From NCBI GenBank assembly GCA_900752435.1, contig CAADVD010000020.1:1-35144 (forward strand): a stretch of 35,144 bases of DNA, written 5' to 3'. Shown here piece by piece: positions 1 through 8,657 of the stretch. The notes under the pieces are model-generated. The model was not told the origin of the DNA and ran no database searches. It was given only the letters and a program-made list of their open reading frames with translations. This DNA is from Oscillospiraceae bacterium (GTDB taxonomy: Bacteria; Bacillota; Clostridia; Oscillospirales; Ruminococcaceae). Each line of letters starts with the position of its first letter. Position 1 is the stretch's first letter. Made by a program: the position numbers and the translations under genes.

Positions 1-978
1 CAAATTTTTAATGGCTTCTTCCGTCAAATATTCCTGCTGAGGAAGCAATACTTCATCCAAGGAAGCGCGCAAATGTGCTTTCAGCAAAAAGGTGATGCTT
101 CCATCCTCCCCAAACACAGGCTTCAAGCTGGAATTGCTGTCATAAATACCAACAGAGGCCTTTCCCAAACGTTCCTCTTCCGCAACCACCACCGATTGCT
201 TGAGCTGATTATCCAGCAGCAAAAGTCCCCTTGTTTGATTTTCATCCATTGTATTCACCAGCTTGTAATCCCGAAAAACAGCCGTTCCGGTCAGCTTCAG
301 CTTATTGACGGTTTGAATTTGTTCCGGCGCTTCAGAACCACTTTCCTCATTGCCGTCGGATTGTCCGGTCTGTTCTTGCTCAGCTTCATCCATTGCAATG
401 ATTGGCATCGCCGCACAGCCGTCATAAACATTCATGCTTTGAGACAGCAAATAATAAGGGCTATCGTACACCAATCCGTTTCGCTTATAGTTGTTGACCA
501 TGTTTTCCATGGTTTCCGCCGCCAACATCCCCTGTTCAATGTTGGTGGTGACAATTTCATTTGCCGTTGTACTTGCCATCATCACATCGGCATTTTGCTT
601 GGTTCGGGCATCACGGTTGAAGTAACTGAAAATTTGCCGAATTCCCTGCTCCGATAAATCACGCCCCAACACAATCACGCGATTGTGCCCGGAAAAGATG
701 GTTTTCCCCTGCAACAGCGTCGCATTTCGCATGGCATCTGCCATGGTTGTACCAGATGTCGTGATGATGGTAGCATTATTTTTGCTGGTATCAATCGAAC
801 TGGTACCGCCGGCGCTCTTTGGACTGTAAATTTGAAGCGTCAGCTGAAATTCATCCTTATCGTAATCAATGCCAATGGCCTGCACAACGGCAATTTCCTT
901 GAGCTGTTCGCTGTCGACGCAAGAGGTCATACAGAATAAACTGCATACAGCAAGCAATAAAACGGCTATTTTTTTCAT
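1..978 (-). CDS. gerC: Ger(x)C-family spore germination lipoprotein, 3' end outside window
   Basis: Third subunit of a GerA-type germinant receptor, a lipoprotein on the outer face of the inner spore membrane that is needed for the response to nutrient germinants. The frame is open from an ATG at 978 to the window edge, giving 326 residues without a stop. The N-terminus (MKKIAVLLLAVCSLFC) is a lipoprotein signal with a probable lipobox MTSC, which would put the lipidated cysteine at residue 20. The next stretch (QLKEIAVVQAIGIDYDKD) is typical of the Ger(x)C N-terminal domain. A Glu/Ser/Gly-rich insert lies near residues 200-220. The ATG overlaps the gerB stop as ATGA, with GGAGG about ten bases upstream, so translation is probably coupled to gerB. 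Family members are usually 350-410 aa, so only the C-terminal part is missing. Confidence 0.93.
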   Translation of the reverse strand, partial: MKKIAVLLLAVCSLFCMTSCVDSEQLKEIAVVQAIGIDYDKDEFQLTLQIYSPKSAGGTSSIDTSKNNATIITTSGTTMADAMRNATLLQGKTIFSGHNRVIVLGRDLSEQGIRQIFSYFNRDARTKQNADVMMASTTANEIVTTNIEQGMLAAETMENMVNNYKRNGLVYDSPYYLLSQSMNVYDGCAAMPIIAMDEAEQEQTGQSDGNEESGSEAPEQIQTVNKLKLTGTAVFRDYKLVNTMDENQTRGLLLLDNQLKQSVVVAEEERLGKASVGIYDSNSSLKPVFGEDGSITFLLKAHLRASLDEVLLPQQEYLTEEAIKNL

Positions 979-2039
979 GTTCGTTTCCACCTCCTGAGCA
1001 ACAACAAAATCAACGGGAGCAATACAATTGCGGCCAAAAGCGGAATCGCTGTTTCCATACAACGATACACAATACTCACCCCGTCGGCAGAGCACGCTAA
1101 AAATAGATTGACTAGGAATACTGCCAATGCAATCATCCAAAGAGCGGCTGTTTTCATTTTTTTCGGCAACAGTTTTTGCAGTAAATTTTGCGCCACAATC
1201 AAATACAGCGATGTCCGGATAAAGCTCACCAAAATCCATAACGCCATATGCAGGGAATCCAAACGTGGTATCACCTTAGTTTCCGCAATCGACGCCAAGG
1301 TATAGAACGGAAAAATCTGCTTCATTGTGTAATCCCCTAAAATAAGGATAGTCATTCCCTCTATGAGCAAAGTAAACACACTGGTCAGCACCAAATACCA
1401 AATCGAAATTTTAGCAAACGAACCCTTGCTATGCGGAAGCAGCAGCATCAATACCACAAACTCCATATTGTTGGATACATTACACAAAACCACATTTATT
1501 ACCGACCGCATCGGCTCGTCAACCAATGGCTTGATGTGAATCCAGTCCAACTTGCTCCAAGCCGTGCAAAGAATCACACCAATGGACAATACAAAAAACA
1601 CGAACACGATTCCGGCCGAACGCGCTACGCCTTCCAATCCCATCCATGCGCCATACATACAGGCCAGCAAAAAGGTTACCAAAATCACCGCCGAAGAAGC
1701 ATTGGGAAATACCGCGTTGGTGATAAAATATTCCAAATGCGATACCGTAGCAATCAATGTCAGTAAAATTACCAAAAAGAAATAGACCACTACGATTTTT
1801 CCAAACACGTTGGAAACGCGCATACTATCCAGCAAAAAGTCCCGCTGATTGCCGCGAAAATAGCAAAACAGCGGAATCAGCAGTACAAACGTCACCGCTG
1901 CGGCAATCAAATCCCCGAGCAAAATAGCATTGCTCTCACTTTGACGGAGATAAATGGGCGAAAACGTGACAACGGTAAACATCCGACATACAAACAGCAA
2001 AAAAATAGTCTGCGCCGTACTGATTTGCAATTTCCTCAT
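975..2039 (-). CDS. gerB: GerB-type spore germination permease
   Basis: Middle subunit of the germinant receptor, an APC-superfamily-like integral membrane protein thought to bind the germinant. It has 354 residues, close to the usual 360, and hydrophobic segments run along the whole length, consistent with about ten membrane helices. The N-terminus (ISTAQTIFLLFVCRMFTVV) matches the start of the spore germination permease family. The C-terminus ends in a Leu-rich helix and a basic tail (RRWKRT). Its ATG overlaps the gerA stop as ATGA, and its TGA overlaps the gerC start, so the three genes form one tight operon. The ligand cannot be predicted from sequence. Confidence 0.93.
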   Translation of the reverse strand: MRKLQISTAQTIFLLFVCRMFTVVTFSPIYLRQSESNAILLGDLIAAAVTFVLLIPLFCYFRGNQRDFLLDSMRVSNVFGKIVVVYFFLVILLTLIATVSHLEYFITNAVFPNASSAVILVTFLLACMYGAWMGLEGVARSAGIVFVFFVLSIGVILCTAWSKLDWIHIKPLVDEPMRSVINVVLCNVSNNMEFVVLMLLLPHSKGSFAKISIWYLVLTSVFTLLIEGMTILILGDYTMKQIFPFYTLASIAETKVIPRLDSLHMALWILVSFIRTSLYLIVAQNLLQKLLPKKMKTAALWMIALAVFLVNLFLACSADGVSIVYRCMETAIPLLAAIVLLPLILLLLRRWKRT

Positions 2040-3601
2040 AGATCCTCCTCTCCCGAACGCACATGAACGCCTTTCAAATCCTGAATTCGGGCGGTACGAC
2101 GCTGAAGCAGACGAAAGCTAAGACGGGCAAACACATCCCGCATGGCACGCGGACTCAGCGGTGAAATCGGCGACAGATACGGCACGCCAAAGGCTGTCAG
2201 TGCGCAGGCATTGGTCATCACCATGGCACTCACCAACGCAATCCCATAAAGTCCCAGCATTCCACCCACCAAAATGAACACAAAGCGCAAAATCGAAATT
2301 GCCTCGCTTAGCGACGGTACCACAAATGATGAAATTGCCGTCAGCGCCACCACCAGCACCATAGGCGTTCCAATCAAACCAGCCGTCACCGCCGCATCGC
2401 CGATGACCAGCGCGCCGACAATGCTCACTGCATGTCCCACCGGACGCGGCAGGCGAATCCCTGCTTCACGCATGATTTCATAAATAAAGTGAATGACCAG
2501 TGCTTCCACCATCAGCGAAAACGGCGTTGTTTCCTGCGAGGATACAATATTGAACAACAGCGCATCGGGAAACAATTCCGGGTGAAACGTTCCCACCGCC
2601 ACATAAGTGCCCGGCAATAGAATGGAAATAGCGAAAGAAGCATACTTCAGCAAACGGATGAAAGTCGCATAATACGGCTTGTGGCAGTAATCGTCTATGC
2701 TCTGAAAATTTTCTGAAAACAAATATGGCAAAATCAACGCATAAGGCGTACCATCAATCAGCAGTGCCACACGACCTTCCTGAATTTTCGCACACAGCGT
2801 ATCAGGGCGTTCCGTTCGTCCCACATCGGAAAATAGAGAAGCCTGTTTTCCCTCCAAAAAGGGCTGTAAATAACCGGAAGTCAAAATCAGCTCCAAGTCC
2901 ACCTGCGACAGTTGATGGCGCACCTCGCTCAACAACTCTTTCGACACGACATCCGTCATATAAACCAGACAAATATCCGTTTTGCTGACCGTCCCGATGC
3001 TTTGCAGTTCAAATTTCAGCGCCGTTGATTTGATGCGGCGGCGAATCATCGTCATGTTGATGCGAATTGGCTCCGTAAAGCCTTCATGAGAGCCAAGTTC
3101 ATTGACCTCACTGGTCGGCTCTGAAATCGAGCGAAATGAAAATCCCTGTGCCCCCATCGCGATGCCTTTATCCACACCATCGATGAGAACGACCACAAAA
3201 CCGGACATCAGAAAACGAAACAACTCATCAAATTCATACACATCCTGCAAATCCACCGCCATGATGGTCTGTTCTTCAATAAATCGGTACAGCGCCTCCC
3301 CATCTCCCGATTCAGAAAACTCCGCCGTCAACAGCGGGTCGAGCACCATCTCTGCCACCACCTGCAAATTCACCATTCCCTCAATGACCATCAAACTGAG
3401 TTTCGTGCCCCCTACCGTGATTTCGCGCACATTGAGGTCGGATGTATTTTCACATTTGCTGCGCAAAACAACCATGTTGTCGCTCAACGACGGATGCAGT
3501 TTTTCCGGCATTGAAACAGGCGGTGCGCTGCGCTGGTCAGTTGCTTGCTTCCACTGATTTTTTATAGAACGGAGTTTGCGTTTTTGTCTCCAACTGAGCA
3601 T
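2036..3601 (-). CDS. gerA: GerA-type spore germination protein (GerABKA family)
   Basis: First gene of the receptor operon. GerA subunits have a soluble N-terminal region followed by membrane helices and have been proposed to form an ion channel that opens on germinant binding. The 521-aa protein fits the family length. The basic start (MLSWRQKRKLRSIKNQ) is followed by a soluble domain to about residue 290 that contains the family stretch EVRHQLSQVDLELILTSGYL. A hydrophobic half follows (about 300-480), with the conserved region around PFSLMVEALVIHFIYEIMRE and RLPRPVGHAVSIVGALVIG. The ATG at 3601 has GGGGGAAAG upstream. I found no convincing sigma-G promoter on this strand; the best match upstream (GGTATTA at 3627-3633) lacks a properly spaced -35. 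Confidence 0.95.
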   Translation of the reverse strand: MLSWRQKRKLRSIKNQWKQATDQRSAPPVSMPEKLHPSLSDNMVVLRSKCENTSDLNVREITVGGTKLSLMVIEGMVNLQVVAEMVLDPLLTAEFSESGDGEALYRFIEEQTIMAVDLQDVYEFDELFRFLMSGFVVVLIDGVDKGIAMGAQGFSFRSISEPTSEVNELGSHEGFTEPIRINMTMIRRRIKSTALKFELQSIGTVSKTDICLVYMTDVVSKELLSEVRHQLSQVDLELILTSGYLQPFLEGKQASLFSDVGRTERPDTLCAKIQEGRVALLIDGTPYALILPYLFSENFQSIDDYCHKPYYATFIRLLKYASFAISILLPGTYVAVGTFHPELFPDALLFNIVSSQETTPFSLMVEALVIHFIYEIMREAGIRLPRPVGHAVSIVGALVIGDAAVTAGLIGTPMVLVVALTAISSFVVPSLSEAISILRFVFILVGGMLGLYGIALVSAMVMTNACALTAFGVPYLSPISPLSPRAMRDVFARLSFRLLQRRTARIQDLKGVHVRSGEEDL

Positions 3602-3698
3602 AATCTTTCCCCCATATTTTCAAAACTAATACCAGTTTGTCCATTGGTTTCAAAATCATGCAGAAATTACTGGAAATACTGTTTCTCCAACTCAAATA

Positions 3699-3729
3699 AG
3701 TATATTAATCGCTGTTTTTCCCCATACTA
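3699..3729 (+). promoter_or_regulatory. Sigma-G-type promoter for the DUF421-DUF4363 pair
   Basis: The -35 element GTATA (3700-3704) fits the sigma-G pattern GHATR, and the -10 element CATACTA (3723-3729) fits CATNHTA at every position. They are 18 bases apart, the preferred spacing. The start codon is 34 bases downstream. This points to forespore expression. The match is read from sequence; the consensus is that of Bacillus subtilis SigG. Confidence 0.7.
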
Positions 3730-3762
3730 CAGAAAAGAATCTAGAATCAAGGAGGCTTCACT

Positions 3763-4446
3763 TTGCTTACGGTGTTTATTCGAGCCATTTTGCTCTATAT
3801 TCTGGTTATCTTTGCGCTCCGTCTCATGGGAAAACGACAGTTGGGCGAACTACAGCCCACCGAGCTGGTGATCACCATTTTGATTTCCAACATCGCCTCT
3901 CTTCCCGTGGAAGACCCCTCCATCCCAATGGTAATGGGAGCAATTCCCATTTTGGTACTGGTAGCCTTTGAATTGATTGTGTCCAACATTTCACTAAAAA
4001 GCAAACGCTTCCGTCAATTCATTTCTGGAAGTCCGGTGGTGGTCATTAGCGAAGGGAAAATTATTCAGCAAGCCCTTCACAATCTGCGCTTCTCCATTGA
4101 CGACTTGATGGAAAGCCTGCGTGAGCAGAGCATTTTCAACATTGAGGATGTACAATATGCCATTGTGGAAACTACAGGAAAAGTCAGCATTCTGCAAAAA
4201 TTTGATGCACAGAATACCACACCAAAGATGCTTCACTTAAACGGTGAAAGTGTCAATCCGCCTGTCATTGTCATCAGTGACGGCAAGCTGGTACAGGATT
4301 CCATCCAGAAATACCAAATCTCGCCAAGCTGGTTGCACCAGGTTCTAAAACAAAACGGCCAGTCCATACAAAACGTATTTCTGATGACCGTTGATCCTCA
4401 GCTACACACCCACATCATACCCAAAGAGGAGGCAAAGCCAAAGTGA
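3763..4446 (+). CDS. DUF421 (YetF-type) membrane protein
   Basis: Membrane protein of the DUF421/YetF family, 227 aa. Three hydrophobic helices fill residues 1-85 (AILLYILVIFALRLMG, LVITILISNIASL, MVMGAIPILVLVAFELIV). They are followed by the family's soluble domain, with the signature motifs GKRQLGELQPTELV and SGSPVVVISEGKIIQQAL. The function is not established; relatives occur in the spoVA-2mob heat-resistance operon of Bacillus, which suggests a spore membrane role. The start is TTG at 3763, set by AAGGAGG at 3749-3755. The stop overlaps the GTG of the next gene, so the two are probably co-translated. A sigma-G promoter lies just upstream. A second family member is at 18073-18780. Confidence 0.9.
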   Translation: MLTVFIRAILLYILVIFALRLMGKRQLGELQPTELVITILISNIASLPVEDPSIPMVMGAIPILVLVAFELIVSNISLKSKRFRQFISGSPVVVISEGKIIQQALHNLRFSIDDLMESLREQSIFNIEDVQYAIVETTGKVSILQKFDAQNTTPKMLHLNGESVNPPVIVISDGKLVQDSIQKYQISPSWLHQVLKQNGQSIQNVFLMTVDPQLHTHIIPKEEAKPK

Positions 4447-4823
4447 AACGCATGGTGACCATTCTCGTCATTCTGTTTGCCATCGTTGCCTGCTCCGTTT
4501 GGGGGCTGGCAACCATTTACAAGACCAACCAAGTCGTCGGTGCTGAACTGGATAAAATCGAAACACAAGTCAGCCAGCAAGAATATGAACAGGCAGAACA
4601 AACCGCTTCTCAGCTTTGCGATACATGGGAACAAAAAGAAACCATCTTTGAATGTTACATCAAACATGATAATGTCGATCAAATCACACGCAACCTCGCC
4701 CGCATTCAGATGTTGATTGCCATTCAAGACACGGATGAGCTAATGCTGGAAATTGCAGATGCCCGCTATCACCTTCAACATTTGTATGAAAGCGAATTGC
4801 CGCTTCCTGGAAATTTGCTTTAA
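4443..4823 (+). CDS. DUF4363 family membrane-anchored protein
   Basis: Small protein of 126 aa with one N-terminal membrane helix (about residues 4-25, VTILVILFAIVACSVWGLA). The rest is helical and charged, rich in Glu and Gln, and probably lies outside the cytoplasmic membrane. The layout and the ending (IADARYHLQHLYESE) match DUF4363 proteins, which in Clostridia are often encoded directly after a DUF421 gene. The start is GTG at 4443 inside the overlap with the DUF421 stop. The shared sigma-G promoter makes a forespore membrane complex with the DUF421 protein plausible (inference). No biochemical activity is known. Confidence 0.82.
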   Translation: MKRMVTILVILFAIVACSVWGLATIYKTNQVVGAELDKIETQVSQQEYEQAEQTASQLCDTWEQKETIFECYIKHDNVDQITRNLARIQMLIAIQDTDELMLEIADARYHLQHLYESELPLPGNLL

Positions 4824-4849
4824 CCAATAAAAGCATCAGAAACGACCAA

Positions 4850-4881
4850 AGCCTGACCTTGAAAAATTTCAAGGTCAGGCT
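4850..4881. terminator. Bidirectional hairpin between convergent genes
   Basis: A near-perfect inverted repeat, AGCCTGACCTTGAAA pairing with TTTCAAGGTCAGGCT, lies between the convergent DUF4363 gene and the surface-protein gene. The minus-strand side is followed by a T-rich run, so it is stronger for the surface-protein transcript. Confidence 0.8.
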
Positions 4882-4927
4882 CATAATCAAAAAAACAATT
4901 GATGTATGTTACGATAGTCGCTTAACG

Positions 4928-6145
4928 CTAGTCATTCCGCTCTTTTCTGCGGCGAAGTACTACAAAGCCTGCCACGGAAGCTAAAACACCCATTGCGGCA
5001 AACGGCATTGCCGTATTATCACCGGTAGACGGAGATTTGGCATCCTTCGCCGTTGGCGTAGAAGAACCTGTCACATTTGTTGGCTGATTCGAAGTATTGG
5101 AAGAACCTCCGTTATCGGAAGAAGTGCCGCTGTTGCTTTCATTTCCCGAAGAGGAAGGATCCGAAGTCGGTTCAGAAGAAGGATCCGAGGACGGTGCGGA
5201 AGACTCCGGTGCTTCTGAATCATCACGATAAATACCATAAATGATTGGCAATATGCTTCCGCCATCTACAGCATAGCAGCCATCTGAAAATTCAAAGTTC
5301 AGCGGCAAATAGAAATAAGAACCCCACTGATCTTCCACACTGGCTACAATCTCATTCCATACATCTTCCTGAATGGTCATTTCAAATGTATAAACGCCAT
5401 TAGCATCGGCTGTCGGCACCATTTCATAACTGCCATCCATAAAGGTCACGGCATCATCCGGATTCAATCTCGCATAAGTAATCACATCGTTGTTGTATGG
5501 AGTATATTGCAGCACCATGTGGGGGCGGCCATTTGCCGTTAAGAACTCGCCAATCAATTTGTATGACTCGCCTTGGATAGTGACAAGTTCTCCGCTGTAA
5601 CGATCAAGATCATCGGCAAAATGTTCGTCAAAATAGCCGTTCAATGCATACCAAACATCCAGCGTACCCAAATCGACCTGTTCGCCCGAAGCGGTACTCT
5701 GTCCGCTTAAAACCAAAGCATCCGTTGCATACACCAAGCAAGGCTCCAATGTCTCATCAATAAACGATATCGTATACGTAATGGTGTTGTTCTCACTGTC
5801 CAACGTATTGCCGCTGCTGGCAGAAACAGTAAACTTGTCCGCATATGCAGGCGCTACTTGCAATTGTACATTCGTCAGTACATCGTTACCGCTGTAAGAA
5901 ACGGTCAATGTCTGGGACTGCAAATCATAAGTATTGTCCAAATTGTGCTGCAGGTCAAAGGACAAATGATCCACAGGTGTACCAGCAGCATCGGTAAAGG
6001 TAATGTCGCTTGAGGTGGCAGCCGCAACCGCTGCAGCGGATTCTTTTCCCGTTTCCGTTTCGGTTGCAAAAATCGTCGTTGCACTCATACTGAATACCAC
6101 AGTCAGTGCGGTGACAAAAGCCGCAATTTTCTTAAACTGTTTCAT
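4928..6145 (-). CDS. Secreted surface protein with Ser-rich stalk and sortase-like C-terminus
   Basis: 405-aa exported protein of unknown function. Residues 1 to about 29 are a signal peptide (MKQFKKIAAFVTALTVVFSM, cleavage near IFATE). Residues 30-310 form an acidic beta-rich region that matches no domain I recognise. Next comes a Ser/Pro/Thr/Asn stalk of about 60 residues. The end has the sortase pattern: motif SPSTGD, a hydrophobic helix (FAAMGVLASVAGFVVL) and the tail RRRKERND, a variant of LPXTG seen in gut Clostridia. Although an in-frame start exists at 6214, ATG 6145 is preferred because AGAAGGAG sits just upstream and a signal peptide follows. A sigma-A-like promoter lies at 6251-6279. 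No sortase gene is visible here. Confidence 0.85.
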   Translation of the reverse strand: MKQFKKIAAFVTALTVVFSMSATTIFATETETGKESAAAVAAATSSDITFTDAAGTPVDHLSFDLQHNLDNTYDLQSQTLTVSYSGNDVLTNVQLQVAPAYADKFTVSASSGNTLDSENNTITYTISFIDETLEPCLVYATDALVLSGQSTASGEQVDLGTLDVWYALNGYFDEHFADDLDRYSGELVTIQGESYKLIGEFLTANGRPHMVLQYTPYNNDVITYARLNPDDAVTFMDGSYEMVPTADANGVYTFEMTIQEDVWNEIVASVEDQWGSYFYLPLNFEFSDGCYAVDGGSILPIIYGIYRDDSEAPESSAPSSDPSSEPTSDPSSSGNESNSGTSSDNGGSSNTSNQPTNVTGSSTPTAKDAKSPSTGDNTAMPFAAMGVLASVAGFVVLRRRKERND

Positions 6146-6250
6146 AAAAACTCCTTCTCTTTTTTGTTTTGTGCAAATGTCCGAATTTGCGAATGTAAAC
6201 ACAGTCAAAAACACAAATTCGATGATTCAAGTAGAAACACTCTTTTCTTT

Positions 6251-6279
6251 ATTGTAGCAGATAGTAATAAAAAAATCAA
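6251..6279 (-). promoter_or_regulatory. Sigma-A promoter of the surface-protein gene
   Basis: On the minus strand TTGATT (6274-6279) and TACAAT (6251-6256) are exactly 17 bases apart. They are about 105 bases upstream of the chosen ATG, in a very AT-rich stretch. Confidence 0.65.
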
Positions 6280-6335
6280 TTTATTTTTCATATTTTTATG
6301 AATTATTATTTGATTTTCTAAAAACACGCAGTAGA

Positions 6336-6364
6336 TTGACATTTGACACACAAAGCTATATACT
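6336..6364 (+). promoter_or_regulatory. Near-perfect sigma-A promoter of the DUF4364 gene
   Basis: TTGACA (6336-6341) and TATACT (6359-6364) are separated by 17 bases, 40 bases before the start codon. This is one of the two best vegetative promoters in the window. Confidence 0.85.
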
Positions 6365-6403
6365 AAAAGCAAAACTTTTTTCAAAAAGGAGGCCGTTTCT
6401 TCC

Positions 6404-6973
6404 GTGGATCACGACAATCTGGTTGCCGGCGTTGCACCTGGCGGTTTTCAAGATGTATACGAAGTGCGGATTCTCATCTGCTATATTCTATATTCCGTGA
6501 ATGAACCGCTGTCAAAAGATCAGCTTCATTGTATTTTTTCCGATAACAATTTGGTGAATTACTTTACCTTTTCCAATGCGTTGGCACAATTGCTGGAAGA
6601 ACATCACATTACTGCAGCCAGCCAAAACGGCAATGAACTTTACACATTGAACCAACTCGGCGTAGACACCGCCCAGCTTTTGCAAAATTCCCTGCCTCGT
6701 TCTGTGCGTGACCGCGTAGTTTCCGCCGCACTGGAACTGCTGAGCAAACAAAAAAAAGAGCGCGAAAACGAAGTGCAAATCGAACGCTTTCACGATGGTT
6801 ACAACGTTCATTTTGTCATTCACGACACCGATTTTGACCTGCTCACCTTCACTCTGTTTGTGCCGGATCAGATTCAGGCCGACATCGTCAAAAAGAAATT
6901 CCTCCAGAATCCAGCGGAATTTTACACACGCATCATCGGTTATTTGACGCAAAACAAGGAATCAGCCACATAA
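6404..6973 (+). CDS. DUF4364 family protein (winged-helix-like)
   Basis: 189-aa cytoplasmic protein of the DUF4364 family. The N-terminal half (about residues 20-75; YEVRILICYILYSVNEPLSK, then DQLHCIFSDNNLVNYFTFSN) resembles a small winged-helix domain that could bind DNA. The C-terminal half is a mixed alpha/beta domain (about 115-185). The family is widespread in Clostridia but its role is not established; transcription regulator is the usual guess. The start is GTG at 6404, with AAGGAGG at 6386-6392. It is a single-gene unit, flanked by a strong promoter and a strong terminator. Confidence 0.85.
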   Translation: MDHDNLVAGVAPGGFQDVYEVRILICYILYSVNEPLSKDQLHCIFSDNNLVNYFTFSNALAQLLEEHHITAASQNGNELYTLNQLGVDTAQLLQNSLPRSVRDRVVSAALELLSKQKKERENEVQIERFHDGYNVHFVIHDTDFDLLTFTLFVPDQIQADIVKKKFLQNPAEFYTRIIGYLTQNKESAT

Positions 6974-7015
6974 AAACGGACAAGAGCTTTTTGAAAATCA
7001 GCTCTTGTCCGTTTT
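6973..7015. terminator. Strong bidirectional terminator
   Basis: A 16-bp stem (AAAACGGACAAGAGCT with its complement) and an 11-base loop, A-rich on the left and T-rich on the right, separate the convergent DUF4364 gene and the rhamnose operon. Confidence 0.92.
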
Positions 7016-7017
7016 CT

Positions 7018-7773
7018 CTATTTTTTCCCTTTCCACTTCCAATAATACTTGAACATGGAGGAAATATGAATCAACAAATACCGTAAATTTTTCCCGCTTT
7101 CACGATGCCATTTGTGATACACAACCATATCCGGATGATAGATTGTCTTTGCGTATTTCTGTACTTCACGAGTCAAATCGGCATCCTCAAAATAGAGAAA
7201 ATACCGCTCGTCCAGTCCGCCCACCCGCTGAAAAACACTGGTGCGCAAAAACATAAAGCACCCCGTACAAAAATCAATCGGTACCGGTTCACGAATATCT
7301 TCATTCGCCATGGTAAACTCATCGCGGTAACGCTGTAAACACGAAACCCGTCCGCCCAGCAAATATTTAAACCGCGGAATACGCTTCGGCAAATACTGCA
7401 CCGAACCATCCAGATTCATTACCGTCGGCGTCAAAATTCCAACATCCGGATGCGCGTCCATGTAGTTCGCCATCTCAGTCAGCACATCATACGAAAGCTC
7501 AATATCTGGATTGACCAGCACATGATAATCGGAATCTAGCTCCTTCAGCACCACATTGTTTCCAGCGCCAAAGCCCAGATTCTTCCCGTTGCGAATCACG
7601 CGCACCTGTGGAAAACACTCCTCAATTCGCTCCAGCGAATGATCCGTTGAACCATTATCCGATACCGTCACTGAAAGCTCCACGCCCTTGGTACAGGCAA
7701 ACAGCGTTTCGAGAGTCTTTAAAATGGTGGATTCGTCGTTGTAATTCACGATACAGGCAGATACTTTTCTCAT
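7018..7773 (-). CDS. Family 2 glycosyltransferase (rhamnosyltransferase-like)
   Basis: Inverting GT-A glycosyltransferase of about 251 aa, probably adding a sugar to a lipid-linked surface polysaccharide. It opens with the GT2 strand KVSACIVNYNDESTILKTL. It has the nucleotide-sugar motif SDNGSTD, the family stretch KNLGFGAGNN, and the metal-binding region as VNPDIEL instead of a plain DXD. Later, FLRTSVFQRVGGLDERYFLY and EDADLTREVQ match the acceptor-site region with its catalytic acidic residues. Last gene of the dTDP-rhamnose operon, 11 bases after rfbD, so rhamnose is the likely donor (inference). ATG 7773 is preferred over an in-frame TTG at 7782; its ribosome site is weak. Confidence 0.88.
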   Translation of the reverse strand: MRKVSACIVNYNDESTILKTLETLFACTKGVELSVTVSDNGSTDHSLERIEECFPQVRVIRNGKNLGFGAGNNVVLKELDSDYHVLVNPDIELSYDVLTEMANYMDAHPDVGILTPTVMNLDGSVQYLPKRIPRFKYLLGGRVSCLQRYRDEFTMANEDIREPVPIDFCTGCFMFLRTSVFQRVGGLDERYFLYFEDADLTREVQKYAKTIYHPDMVVYHKWHRESGKNLRYLLIHISSMFKYYWKWKGKK

Positions 7774-7784
7774 ACTGCCCAATC

Positions 7785-8630
7785 CTATTCTGCAATATTT
7801 TTTAAGAAACGGCTCAATGCGTCCTGCCAGCTCGGCAAACGCTCAAATCCACAGTCCGTCAACTTCTGTTTGGACATTCTGGAGTTTTTCGGACGTTCCA
7901 CCTTGGCCGGATAATCCGCAGAGCTGACCGGCTTCACCTGCATGGGAATGCCGGCTTGACGGAAAATTTCCACCGCAAATTCATACCAACTGCACAAGCC
8001 CTCGTTGGTAACGTGATAGGTGCCGTATTTCTCCGTGCGAATCATCTCACACACTAGTTTTGCCACATCCTTGCAGTAAGTCGGTGAACCAATTTGGTCG
8101 TCTACTACCGTAAGCGTATCGTGCGTCTTAGCCAATTTCAGCATTGTTTTGATGAAGTTGTTTCCATTCTCGCCAAACACCCACGAAATTCGGCAAATGA
8201 AATACTTCTCCAGATGCTCTGTCACTGCTTTTTCTCCGAGCAGCTTCGTCAATCCATACTGATTGGTTGGACCTGTTGGATCGTCCACCTCGTAAGCATG
8301 TTCGCCTGTTCCCGGGAACACATAATCGGTGCTGAAGTACACAAACTTTGCATCCAGCTCTTTCGCCGCATCCACCATATTCTGCGTGCCATCTACATTG
8401 ACCTTATAACACAAATCCTTATCTTCTTCCGCACGCTCCACAGCCGTGAACGCCGCACAGTGAATCACCACATCCGGTGCATATTCCACCACAGCGTCAT
8501 GCACCGCCTTGGCATCGGTCAAATCAAAATCGTCAATATCCACGCCCTTGCATTCGACGCCCTGTTCGGTGAGCAAATTCACAATGTCAAAGCCCAATTG
8601 CCCTTTGACTCCTGTTACCAATACTTTCAT
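7785..8630 (-). CDS. rfbD: dTDP-4-dehydrorhamnose reductase
   Basis: Last step of dTDP-L-rhamnose synthesis: NAD(P)H-dependent reduction of dTDP-4-keto-L-rhamnose. It is an extended short-chain dehydrogenase of 281 aa, the normal size. The Rossmann motif GVKGQLG is at residues 7-13, STDYVF near 100-105 and the catalytic YGLTK at 125-129. The family stretch VDDQIGSPTYCKDVA follows. ATG 8630 has GAGGATGG upstream and is preferred over the TTG one codon earlier. The operon order is rfbA, rfbC, rfbB, rfbD, glycosyltransferase. A hairpin at 8658-8683 separates it from rfbB. Confidence 0.95.
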   Translation of the reverse strand: MKVLVTGVKGQLGFDIVNLLTEQGVECKGVDIDDFDLTDAKAVHDAVVEYAPDVVIHCAAFTAVERAEEDKDLCYKVNVDGTQNMVDAAKELDAKFVYFSTDYVFPGTGEHAYEVDDPTGPTNQYGLTKLLGEKAVTEHLEKYFICRISWVFGENGNNFIKTMLKLAKTHDTLTVVDDQIGSPTYCKDVAKLVCEMIRTEKYGTYHVTNEGLCSWYEFAVEIFRQAGIPMQVKPVSSADYPAKVERPKNSRMSKQKLTDCGFERLPSWQDALSRFLKNIAE

Positions 8631-8657
8631 CAATTTCCATCCTCATCTTCACAAACA

